A DNA stretch of 64,000 bases, taken from positions 47,926,126 to 47,990,125 of the forward strand of contig OZ022341.1 of the NCBI GenBank assembly GCA_963989245.1. The letters are read 5' to 3'. Numbering within the stretch: position 1 is the stretch's first letter; each line of letters starts with the position of its first letter. Shown here piece after piece: positions 20,800 to 30,139 of the stretch. Both the position numbers and the translations under genes were made by a program. The notes under the pieces were generated by a model. That model was given only the letters and a program-made list of their open reading frames with translations. It was not told the origin of the DNA and searched no databases. Source of the stretch: Nansenia antarctica (lineage: Eukaryota; Chordata; Actinopteri; Argentiniformes; Microstomatidae).

Positions 20800-22590
20800 T
20801 GTAGTTCAGCTCATAGCCTACAGACAGGCAGTGTGAGACGGTCTGTAAGGTGTCTGTTAGTGAGGCAGCTTCTGTATTTTTATTGGATTATTTTCATCTG
20901 TGAAAACACCATTTCACAGAGGTAAGTGATTGCAAAGTAGGCGTTCACTCTTAGTGCACATGCAGTGAGGAGAGGAACTTTCTCTCTGCTGACAAGTCCC
21001 CAAAGTCACTGTCTCTTGATCTGGCTTTCAGCTCTATGTAATTTTGCAAATAAACCTTCTCCATGTCAAGTCCAATTGGCAAAGTAAATACTTACTGAAA
21101 TTTGGCTGCTACCTGCTCTATATCAATGTGCAGGAATGGGTTTAAGACGAATGCAGCAATATCTTCCATGACGTCTGACTGACCAAAACGCTGATTGAAC
21201 TCGGTTGCTACTTTGTCCAGGTGGGCACAGTAGTGCTCAGGGTGAAAAGCATCCTTGTCTTTGAGGACCTGTGACATTTTCTCCAGCTTGGGAAAGTATC
21301 CCAGTCAGCCTCCCATTCTTTAAATGTGTGGTCCAAACACTGTGCTTGGCGTTGAATGCATTCACTGCACTTATCATGTGGGGCAGGTGTCGGTCTTTTC
21401 CCTGGAGTTCGTTGTTGAGTTGTGTTAGGTCTGTTCGGTCTGTCAAAAACTCCAGGTCCAGTAGCCACGCATCATCTGACAGTTCGTCATGCTCCTCGTT
21501 CCTTGTCGACAGAAAAGTCTTATCTCAGGCAGCAAGTCGACAAAATGGCTGCAGCAATTTGCCGTGACTCAACCACCAGACATCAGCATGGAGGAGTAGG
21601 TCTCCATAAGCGGCATCGTGCTCATTCAATAACGCCTTGAATAAATGGTGCTGAAGCACTTTTGCTTGAATCGAGTTTACCAGTTTCACCACCAGTGTCA
21701 TTACATGAGAAAAGTCCACAACCTTCCCAACCAAGGCCTGCTGATGAATCCCATAATAACACATGATATTTCATGAAGTCGTGAAAATCAGGGTCATTAC
21801 GGCACAGTCCTATAAAACCAACGCACACGCTGCACATTGCTGGGGACCCCATCAGTAGTAATTGCCACCCGTTTATGAATGGGAATGTCATTATCATGGC
21901 CATTTTTTAACTCATTGTAAATATCCTCACCTCTCATTCTCATCTTTAAGTGCAAAAGACTGAGGAAGTCCTCCTTTGTTGTAGAATCCTGGAAAGCCAT
22001 TCTGACGGATTCAACATGCTGAGCTGTTTCCGATACATCCAGGGATTCCTCGAACTGTAGTGAAAAATATTCACAGAGTGACAAGTCCTTTAACACTTGT
22101 TGATCCACGTCCTCTGCTAGTCCTCTGGCTTTGTCAATTGCAGGGCCAAGCAGTACAGCATGGAGTGTGGTTTTGATTTCGTCTTTGTTGTCGCTGAAAA
22201 GCAGTCTCTGCGGTAATGGCCATTCCTTCCTTGAATAAATCACCATCTCTAAAAGGCTTCTTGTGTTTAGTCAAAAGGTGACTTACCCAAAATTATGCTT
22301 CAGTAGCAGCCATATTTTGAGCAGCAGGTTCTGTGAAAAGCGATTGCTGGGCCTTCAACCCCCTCCCGTCAACTTTCCTTGCATGGATTGCGCTCTTTGG
22401 GGGGGTTAGCTGTCTTTGAATTTCTGGTGGTTGGTGTTGTGGTTTGTAGTCCAGATTTCCTCTTTTAGACAGTGCTTGTGTTTGGTGGCACAACATACAC
22501 AGTTAGTTGCAGGGGTGTCAGAGAAAGCAGAGAAAGACAGAGACCGAACTGATTTCATCAGTGAGGGACAGGTAACCCAACTAGTGAACA
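20800..22590 (-). pseudogene. hAT (Charlie-like) transposase fossil
   Basis: Reading down the minus strand, pieces occur in the right order. The N-terminal segment has NTNHQKFKDS then PPKSAIHARKVDG and KAQQSLFTEPAAQN (22500-22300). The core has DEIKTTLHAVLLGPA, QVLKDLSLCEYFSLQFEESLDVSE and EDIYNELKNGHDNDIPIHK then VAITTDGVPS (22200-21850). Then YYGIHQQALVGKVV, ALLNEHDAAYGDLLLHADVW then WLSHGK (21760-21530), and near the C-terminus VLNPFLHIDIE and LPIGLDMEKVYLQNYIELKA (21160-21010). A degraded dimerisation region follows (20930-20810). Stops and frameshifts separate the pieces (for example at 22293 and 21797). The pattern DES-D and TTDG fits hAT transposases related to vertebrate ZBED/GTF2IRD2-type proteins. 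Terminal repeats were not found. Confidence 0.8.
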
Positions 22591-23221
22591 TCTAATTCTA
22601 CTGAATCTGAGACCTATGACTAACTAATTGCAGTAATTCCAAGCATCCCAATGTCTAAATGTGTCCTTTCTGTAACTAAGTCAACCAGCTCCAGCAAGTA
22701 AAGGAATTTAAGCATGACGATTGTGCAATGTCGCCAAATGTAGTTAAAGCAATAAAGAGCCTCATGCTTACAGCAAGACATGGTAATCATGATCACTGAA
22801 CATTGTTCTCACTTTTGAATGTGCAGTTATCTGCTGGAACACTCTTTGTTAATGGACCTAGCTCCGAATTTACCACTGAACTACATCAAAATTACAGCTC
22901 AAAACCCACAGTTACATTGTTGAAACTACAATCACCAGTCACATTTCTGACTCTAGAAAAAAGAACCTCTAAACTTTGAAACACTGTACTGATACTGCAC
23001 ACTCACGTTAGCTAAAGAACATAATGAAGCCCTTATAATTATTCGCTACATACTTCCCAACTGGTAGACACTGCTATGCCTACCATTACATGTAAACACG
23101 CATGTTTAACTTCCCTGTTCACCAATGAGATCACGGGCAACTTGGCAGGAATACCATTTGTTGGAATAGCTGAAGCGATCTCTTATCAGGCCTTTCCCTC
23201 CCAAACGAGAACTGGAATATC

Positions 23222-24618
23222 TTGAACTTGAACGTCATCTGTAAGCACATTTTTCTAAATGGACGTAAGCATTATTTATAAAACGGGCTGCGCTTGTTTA
23301 AAATTGCGTACGTACTTCCGTCTATAAATACCAAATATACTTGAAATTGAACGCGGCTCAATTATAGCGGCTGAATTAAGCCAAGTGCTATAATATAGGG
23401 CAAGGTCCATTGTGGAGCGCACTATAGGCATGTTGAAGGGGAGATGGCGTTGCCTTGACAGGTCCGGAGGGATATAAAGGAAGACTGAAATAGTGAGGGA
23501 CAGGGGCCTCATTCATAGAACGTGCTTAGATCAAATTTTGATCTTACCCGTGTCGTACGTAGAAAACCACGTCAACGTAGTGATTTATACAATTTCAATG
23601 TGAGTCAATTTGATCGTGGAAACGATCGTAGCTCGACGTCGAGTATTCAACTTGCTTACGCACATTACCTACTGGTTATGCAGAGTTATTACAGGCATGT
23701 GAGCCGCACTGGAAAAACGTTGCCTACTGTAATTCATGCGAAGTTTAAGTGGCTCGTAATAAAATTAACGATGTTGTTATCAGCCGAGAAAATTAGTTTA
23801 ATTCAAGATTGAAAAGGAACTGATGTTTATGATTGTATTTCAGTCTTCCTTTATATCCCTCCGTAGCTGTCTATCTCCCCTTCAACATGCCTAGTGCCTT
23901 CCACAACGGACCTTGCCCGGCCACGCGCTAAATGATACTGGAGTTTCTCCGGTGTCTGGGAGTGAGCAGCCATATAAGAATAAGACCACCTGATAAGAAT
24001 AAGACCATTATATTATTACAGTATAAGCAGCACTCGAGTTGAGGGGGGTGGCATCCCCCCTGAAATAAAAACAGTCAAAATTGCCTCCCTCTTTCCATAC
24101 TTTATGTCATTTTATCAATGAACGTGGTATTACCGGTACTGCTATTTCAAGGTGCGAGGGGGCACGCACACATGCAATGACATTTTTACCAAGTTACTGA
24201 CACTGAAGTCACTGACGCTGAGGGGATGCTAAAATTGTCCTCTTATGATAAAATCCACCACCTCCCCTGATTTTCTTTTACAACTTGAGTAGAGTATAAG
24301 CATGTGCCTGGTTAGTTGTCATGATCAAACGTTACAAATGCAATTTACCGAGAAGCCACCCTTCTCTGCCCTCTCCCACTTCCAGACGAACGCCTACCCT
24401 ATATTATAGCACTTGTCTTAATTCAGCCGCTATAATTGAGTCGCTATCACAGGCGTTAATACAAACCTCATTCACCTGTGTTCATTTTACCTGCGTTGGT
24501 ATTTATAGAAGGAAGCACGTACGCAATTTTAAACCATCTCAGCCCGTTTTATAAATAATGCTTACGTCCGTTTAGAAAACTGTACTTACGTGAAAGTCAA
24601 AGATGACGTTCAAGTATG
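23222..24618. mobile_element. DNA element with long inverted repeats (X-M ... M'-X')
   Basis: Arm X (about 23222-23400, GAACGTCATCTG ... GCATTATTTATAAAACGGGC) is inverted at X' (about 24395-24618). Arm M (23400-23487, GGCAAGGTCCATTGTGG ... GGAAGACTGAAAT) is inverted at M' (23840-23922). X' ends in AATGAGGCCCC. X-M and M'-X' are arms of one element. No transposase frame was recognised. Confidence 0.7.
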
Positions 24619-24959
24619 AATGAGGCCCCAGGACATCAGTTCCCTTTAAATCTTGAATTAAACTCATTTTCTCTGCTGATAACAACATTGTTAATTTTAT
24701 TACGAGTCACTTTCACTTTGCATGAATTACAGTAGGCATTAACGTGTTTGAGTGCGGCTCACATGCCTGTAATAACTCTGCATAACCAGTAGGTATTGTG
24801 CGTACGTCAAGTCAAGACCTGACGTAGAGCTGCGATCATTTCCATGGTCAAATTGACTCACGTTGAAATTGTATAAATCACTACTTTGACGTGATTTTCT
24901 ACGTATGCCACGGGTAAGATCAAATTTGATCCAAAATACTTTCTATAAATGAGGCCTCA
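23507..24959. mobile_element. DNA element with ~325-bp terminal inverted repeats (Y ... Y')
   Basis: Y (23507-23830) starts GGGCCTCATTCATAGAAC and is inverted at Y' (24632-24959), which ends TCTATAAATGAGGCCTC. Matching blocks include TCTACGT/ACGTAGA around the centre, TTGTATAAATCACTAC, CACATGCCTGTAATAACTC and TAAACTCATTTTCTCTGCTG. Y sits between M and M' of the previous element and Y' follows X', so the two inverted repeats interlock. GGGCCTCAT-type ends are seen on fish non-autonomous DNA transposons; the superfamily is not proven. Confidence 0.7.
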
Positions 24960-24964
24960 GATCT

Positions 24965-25117
24965 TTATGTATGTGGTGTGCTGTATTGGGAATATCGGAT
25001 TACACCACACACAATACGATCAAAACTGTTCAATCCATGATTTTTTATCTTCATGTGTGGGGTCTCTCTCAGATAAAAAATCTGTTAAGATTTAGAAAAT
25101 CTTTGTGTGTAGCAGGC
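24965..25117 (+). mobile_element. Diverged MITE end of the AAGCGGGGTACACAC family
   Basis: CACCACACACAATACGATCA, CTGTTCAATCCATGATTTT, CATGTGTGGGGTCTCTCTCA and the end TTTGTGTGTAGCAGGC followed by TTAA align with the right end of the palindromic MITEs at 40975-41096. It is an older, solitary end of the same family; its left end was not located. Confidence 0.7.
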
Positions 25118-25484
25118 TTAAAGGTGTCCTGCCTGAACCTATGCAGACTTCAATTGTATTAATTCAGAGCCACAGAGACAACAGAATAATACGGTTTTAA
25201 TAAGATGTTTACATAAAGTCCCACTCAAAACCAGTCAATGCACATTAATCGTACTAGAATCTGCTCCAAGGAGCTATACATAGTACCCCTGCTATAGGAG
25301 AAGCTACAGAGGAAGGAATATGTCACCTTTCAAACAAATACAGTATATTGTATATAGACCAAGGATGTGCCGTCCATATAAGCAGAGTAAGCAGTGCTTA
25401 CCCAACGAAAAAATAAAAAAGGACCGTGAAAATATTAAAATAAAAGTGCATGTTTTCATTAAAAGAGTCGTATTTTAGGTCCCA

Positions 25485-27460
25485 GGGCAGCAGGAGTCAT
25501 GCCTCCTGAGCAACGACTCCAGGCGGATGTGTCAGGGAGTTCAGCAGATGACAAACTTCAGAGCCAACAGGCTCACAGCCGCAGAGGACGACCCCCTGCT
25601 GGCGGGAAAGCTGAACACCTTCTACGCCCGGTTCGACGAGGGGCGAACGGAGGTAACCGCAACACAAACACCACTCTCTCCAGCTCTCAGCAGCCTCACC
25701 CTCACAGAGCATGAAGTGAGACGCGTACTGAAGGCGGTGGACCCCAGGAAAGCCTCGGGGCCGGATGGCGTCCTGGGACGGGTGCTGAGAGACTGCGCCG
25801 ACCAGCTGGCCGGGGTTTTCACCAACATCTTTAACCAGTCCCTGTCCCAGGCCACCGTCCCACCCTGCCTGAAAACCTCAACTATCATCCCAGTCCCGAA
25901 GAAAAGCACGGTGAGCTGCCTAAACGACTACCGCCCGGTGGCACTCACACCAATCATCATGAAGTGCTTCGAGAAACTAGTCCGGGCCCACATACTCACA
26001 CGCCTCCCGCCCAACCTGGATCCATACCAGTTCGCCTACAGAGCCCACAGGTCCACAGAGGACGCCATCGCGACGACTCTCCACGCCACTCTATCCCACC
26101 TGGAGAGGGGAAACAGCTACGCGAGACTGCTCTTCGTGGACTTCAGCTCCGCCTTCAACACCATCCTTCCAGACAGGCTAGTGACCAAACTACTAGACCT
26201 GGGTCTATCACACTCTATATGTGCGTGGATCAAGGACTTCCTGACCGACCGCCCCCAGAGGGTGCGGGTGGGCCCCCACACCTCCACAGCCCTCAGACTC
26301 AGCACTGGGTCCCCCCAGGGCTGCGTGCTAAGCCCCATCCTCTACAACCTCTACACCTACGACTTCACCCCCGTCCACCCCAGCAACTCCATCGTAAAGT
26401 TTGCAGACGACACCACCGTGGTGGGATGTATCTCGGGGGGGGACGAGGCGGCGTACAGGGATGAGGTAGAGCAACTGAGCAAGCTGTGCAAGGTTAACAA
26501 CCTGCTGCTGAACAAGTCAAAGACCCAGGAAATCATCGTAGACTTCAGGAGGAAAAAGTCAGAGATCCAGCCCCTGCTCATCGACGGAGAGAGCGTGGAG
26601 AGAGTCTCAACCCTCCGATTCCTGGGACATCACATGCGGGATGACCTGACCTGGAAGGACAACACAAAAGGCACCATCAAGAGGTCACAACAGCGGCTAT
26701 ACACCCTGAGATGCCTCAGGAAGGAACACAGCAAGCAGGAGATACTGGTGACCTTTTACCGCGGCGCAGTGGAGAGCATCCTCACCTACGGCATCTGCAA
26801 CTGGTTCTCCAGCTGCACAACAGCGGAGAGAAATGCGCTACAGAGAGTCGTGAGAACAGCACAGAAGATCACCGGCGCCCCCCTCCCCTCTTTGGAAGAG
26901 CTGTACAACACACGCTGTCTCAGGAAGGCCTCCAAGATCTCCAGGGACCCGACCCACCCTGGGTACGTACACTTTACCAGGCTGCCCTCGAAAAGGCGGT
27001 TCAGGACCCTGGCCGCTAAGACAAACAGACTGAAGAACAGCTTCTACCACAGGGCCGCCCAGGCCCTGAACACAGCAAAGACCTAAGTTCTGGGCCCTGG
27101 ACAGTCTGGACGGATTGTATGGCAGCTGCTGGACTGAAAAAAATCAGGTGTAGTGCTGAGGCACAAACATGTACATTTCAAGCCTGCAAACTGTGACACT
27201 TTAAATAACGTGAAACAATACTATTGTGCAATATGACAACCCTAGTCGTCTATCTGTACAGTATAGTACAGTGGATTGTGTACATAGCCTTTATTTATGT
27301 AAACCAGCTCCTTCCCTTCTTGTGATTTTTTATTTATTTATTTATTTAAGTGTTTTTTTTCCCCTTTCCTAACACCAGGGGAGCCACCCCTCCTAAATGT
27401 CGTTGTTTGGTACCTGTACTGTAGCAATGACAATAAAAGTCCATTCATTCATTCATTTTG
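25485..27460 (+). mobile_element. L2-clade LINE copy 1, 5'-truncated, intact RT ORF
   Basis: A LINE insertion that begins within the region between endonuclease and reverse transcriptase, contains a 519-codon open frame, and ends with the L2-type 3' end (AATGACAATAAAAG, then CATTCATTCATTC). Flanks GTCGTATTTTAG and GTTGCATTTTTAG may be an imperfect target duplication. The copies at 49494-52430 and 56203-56760 belong to the same subfamily. No endonuclease domain and no ORF1 are present, so it cannot move by itself, but its undamaged frame suggests recent insertion. Confidence 0.9.
25527..27086 (+). CDS. L2 LINE reverse transcriptase ORF (N-terminally truncated)
   Basis: 519 codons without a stop. 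Family markers in order: the L2 linker FRANRLTAAEDDPLLAGKLN then FYARFDEG (near residue 10-35); EVRRVLKAVDPRKASGPDG; FNQSLSQATVPPCLKTSTII then PVPKKS; NDYRPVALTPIIMKCFEKLV; QFAYRAHRSTEDA. The first catalytic Asp lies in FVDFSSAFNT (residues 203-212), then GSPQGCVLSPILYNLYT, and the FADD box with two catalytic Asp (residues 292-295), FLG near 360, and the C-terminal YNTRCLRKASKISRDPTHPG ... QALNTAKT. In intact L2 elements an endonuclease precedes this; here it is absent. The frame stays open upstream of the Met (LLSNDSRR), so the Met is not a natural start. This is a transposon gene, not a host gene. Confidence 0.9.
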   Translation: MCQGVQQMTNFRANRLTAAEDDPLLAGKLNTFYARFDEGRTEVTATQTPLSPALSSLTLTEHEVRRVLKAVDPRKASGPDGVLGRVLRDCADQLAGVFTNIFNQSLSQATVPPCLKTSTIIPVPKKSTVSCLNDYRPVALTPIIMKCFEKLVRAHILTRLPPNLDPYQFAYRAHRSTEDAIATTLHATLSHLERGNSYARLLFVDFSSAFNTILPDRLVTKLLDLGLSHSICAWIKDFLTDRPQRVRVGPHTSTALRLSTGSPQGCVLSPILYNLYTYDFTPVHPSNSIVKFADDTTVVGCISGGDEAAYRDEVEQLSKLCKVNNLLLNKSKTQEIIVDFRRKKSEIQPLLIDGESVERVSTLRFLGHHMRDDLTWKDNTKGTIKRSQQRLYTLRCLRKEHSKQEILVTFYRGAVESILTYGICNWFSSCTTAERNALQRVVRTAQKITGAPLPSLEELYNTRCLRKASKISRDPTHPGYVHFTRLPSKRRFRTLAAKTNRLKNSFYHRAAQALNTAKT

Positions 27461-27785
27461 ACGTTGCATTTTTAGCGCCACCTGCAGGAGTAAGCACTCC
27501 CTACTCTGCTTGCATTGCATTACATTATAAGCACTTCTCTCTCTGCTTTCCCTCGCGTACATTCGAATGCGTGAAAATGTCTTTTTTATTTATTTTCGAT
27601 GCCTCAGCCCACTGTTTAATGTGGCCAGGGTAAGCATGCTTACAGCCAATCAGTAGTTCTTTCATTCCGATAAGAGCTACTGATTGGCTCTTTCAAGTTC
27701 ACTTAACATTTCACCTCTCGCCCGGCAGAATAGCTTATGCTAGCTAGCTCAAACGATCTAAATAATAATAATAAATAAGGATAAC

Positions 27786-27955
27786 TTGCTTGATTTTGTG
27801 AATATGGACATTACTGTCAGCGACCTAAAGGGATTTGGTAGACTGGACTGGACTGGAAAAACAGAACTACTGGCTAAATGCCGCCCGAACCCACCGCTCA
27901 CCGATCTTCACACCCAGAAAGGGAGAGTCGCTAGGGGCTACAGCAAGCCTGGTAT
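27786..27955 (+). pseudogene. hAT/ZMYM-like transposase N-terminal fragment
   Basis: Codes a peptide with LLAKCRPNPPLTDLHTQKGR then VARGYSKPG, which resembles the start of hAT-derived ZMYM1/TTF-type zinc-finger proteins. It is followed by a possible donor (CCTG then gtatga at 27952), so it may have been an exon of the transposase of the hAT element. The expected Cys-rich finger is not seen downstream before the element ends. Confidence 0.45.
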
Positions 27956-28532
27956 GAGCGGTTTATATGATTTATATGATTCGCGAGGCTGGTGGCGATC
28001 TGTGCTTGTTTATATGGTTTGAGTACTGCTGTGCTGCTGGTTAATCAATCGCTGAGATAGGCCTAATGTCGCTGTCCGTGCCATTGGTTCTGGACCAAAA
28101 GTGTTTGAGAGAGATAGAGAGGGAGGGTTTGTGATGTGATGTCAAGTGCCTGTGTGACAAAGTGTGAAAAGAAAGTGTGTTGTGAGTTTACTATGGAGGA
28201 TGGAAACGGTGTGTGTCTGTGTTGTGCATGTGTGCGTTTGCGATGTTGAAACTGGACTTGTAGATTTCAGCAGGCTGGCTACTTGAAAAGATCTTGGTTC
28301 AAAAAAGATTGAACAATGAGCACCCCTGATACAGTCGAAACTGGCAACAGTTTTTTGGGTTTTTGGTAATCTGATCACAAAGTGACCCTACAGTTTATTA
28401 GCGGGTTCTAGGGCATCAAAATTGCATTTCCTTGAAACTGCGTTCACTGATAGCGTGTATGTGTAATTATGTGTATTTCTATATCTTATGCTTACCCAAT
28501 CTAAAAGCTCACGGCACGTGCCTGATATAGAC

Positions 28533-29885
28533 AGACCCAAAAATACACTAAGGACCTGTAATATCAGCCTTTAGAGTATGAGTATGCCATAGAGTATGAC
28601 ATGTGCTTAGAAATGAATTGTGAATGATCTTGGTAGGCTGTATAAATCCACAAGAAAGCTTTTGAACGCGCTTATGAACAGTTTTCGCTTTCTTCAACCT
28701 TGCGGACAAATCACAATATGATGAGTGCAATGCCAGGAGAGTTTCAAGCATTCAAGAGGAAGGACATTATTACAGTATATAGAACATTTATTTTATTAAT
28801 ATTATACAGAGCATTACTCTATTATAGTAAATTGATTAATTCTGTTTAAAGGTAAATGGTAAAACATAAATGTAAATCCTCATTCAATATACATTCAATT
28901 GTATTCAAATGTATTCAAATACATTCAACTTCCTTATACATTTCCTAAAGCTCAAAGCAGTGATCATAGACATGGTAATCTACATTCAATACTAATATGT
29001 ACCAATGGCTAAAGTATTTAAAAAGATTATCATTTTCTGAAGAATGACCATCAATATTTCCCATGCTATTCAGCAGTAGGCAAAAGGGGAATAGAATTAC
29101 ATACAAAGATTATGAAGAGACATTTCTGTTTTGTATGACCACTTCTACTCTTATTTACTAACCCTGGGCCCAGATGTCTGTATAGCATTCGGTTTTGACT
29201 GATGTTTGAGTCAACATAATCGCAAATTAAATGTACAATCAACAAAACAAAATGTTTGGTTGAAAGTTTGTTGAAAACAAGTTTAGTGTGTTTGTGTTCA
29301 TTCCAATTAGTTTTCCACATTGATACCATGTCATTGTGTTGATTCTCTCTTGTTGAAATGACAGAGACAACGTGCATTCAGTGAATGTTTACCCGGTGGC
29401 CTCGACACAGCAGCAGTGGGAGACAACAGTATCTGCTTTACCAGCTCAGAAATCTGAACGGTGTGGCAATCCATATTATTATATAACTGGGTATTACATC
29501 TCAAGGTCATTTAATTCCCCAAAATGTTACCTGGAAATATGAGAGAAATCTAACTGGGCTGTCAATCCAACTGGATGTATCACAAGTATTATCTGTCCAA
29601 TAGGCCTATCTTATTTTATATACTGTACACCACCTCTTAGTAAAACTCCATTGAATCTTCTATTGATTATCGGTACTGCTAATTGATGACCCTGAAATGC
29701 CCCTTAGGGAAGACACCACAGTACTGTACCATCTGCAGTGTATTGCCTGTTAACGGAGACACAAGACCATGCTGAGACTCATCTGTCACACAAAACACCC
29801 GTCCCTTGCAGAGCAATGGCTTCAGTCTAAACCAAAGCTACTTAGGGTAGAGTAGTGTACCTCAGCACAGCTGCTATAGAAACAT
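28533..29885. other. Intergenic, no gene recognised
   Basis: AT-rich, non-repetitive. No exon, array or element end that I can support. Confidence 0.6.
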
Positions 29886-29888
29886 AGA

Positions 29889-29891
<3 letters not shown>

Positions 29892-29979
<88 letters not shown>

Positions 29980-30008
29980 CAGAGAGAGAGTGAGAGTGAG
30001 AGAGAAAG
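29892..30008. repeat. (TA)n-(GA)n compound microsatellite
   Basis: About 19 AT/TA units directly followed by about 21 GA units, then degenerate GAGAGAGTGAGAGTGAG. Separate tracts of TCTC (30067-30105) and poly-C (30111-30137, one G) follow. Confidence 0.95.
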
Positions 30009-30110
30009 GACAGAGAGATCACCTTTCACAAAAGCTCTGAGGATTAACAGGCCTGACTAGGGGTGCTTTCTCTCTCTCTATTTCTTTTCTCTCTCTCTCT
30101 CTCTGTTCTG

Positions 30111-30137
30111 CCCCCCCCCCGCCCCCCCCCCCCCCCC
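30111..30137. repeat. Poly-C run
   Basis: C-run of 26 bases interrupted by a single G at 30121; on the other strand this is a long G-tract. Confidence 0.95.
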
Positions 30138-30139
30138 TC

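Larger units (their letters stand above)
25352..28532 (+). mobile_element. hAT element with 8-bp target duplications, carrying a nested L2
   Basis: An exact 8-bp direct repeat ATATAGAC lies at 25352-25359 and 28525-28532. Inside, the left end (CAAGGATGTGCCGT) and the inverse of the right end (CAGGCACGTGCCGT) are terminal inverted repeats. An 8-bp duplication with short CA..TG-type inverted ends is diagnostic of hAT. Further in, GTAAGCAGTGCTTACCCAA at 25389 and GCTTACCCAAT at 28489 recall each other. The body at 27786-27955 has a ZMYM/hAT-like peptide. The L2 at about 25485-27460 is a later insertion, and most of the original hAT coding region is missing. Confidence 0.85.
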
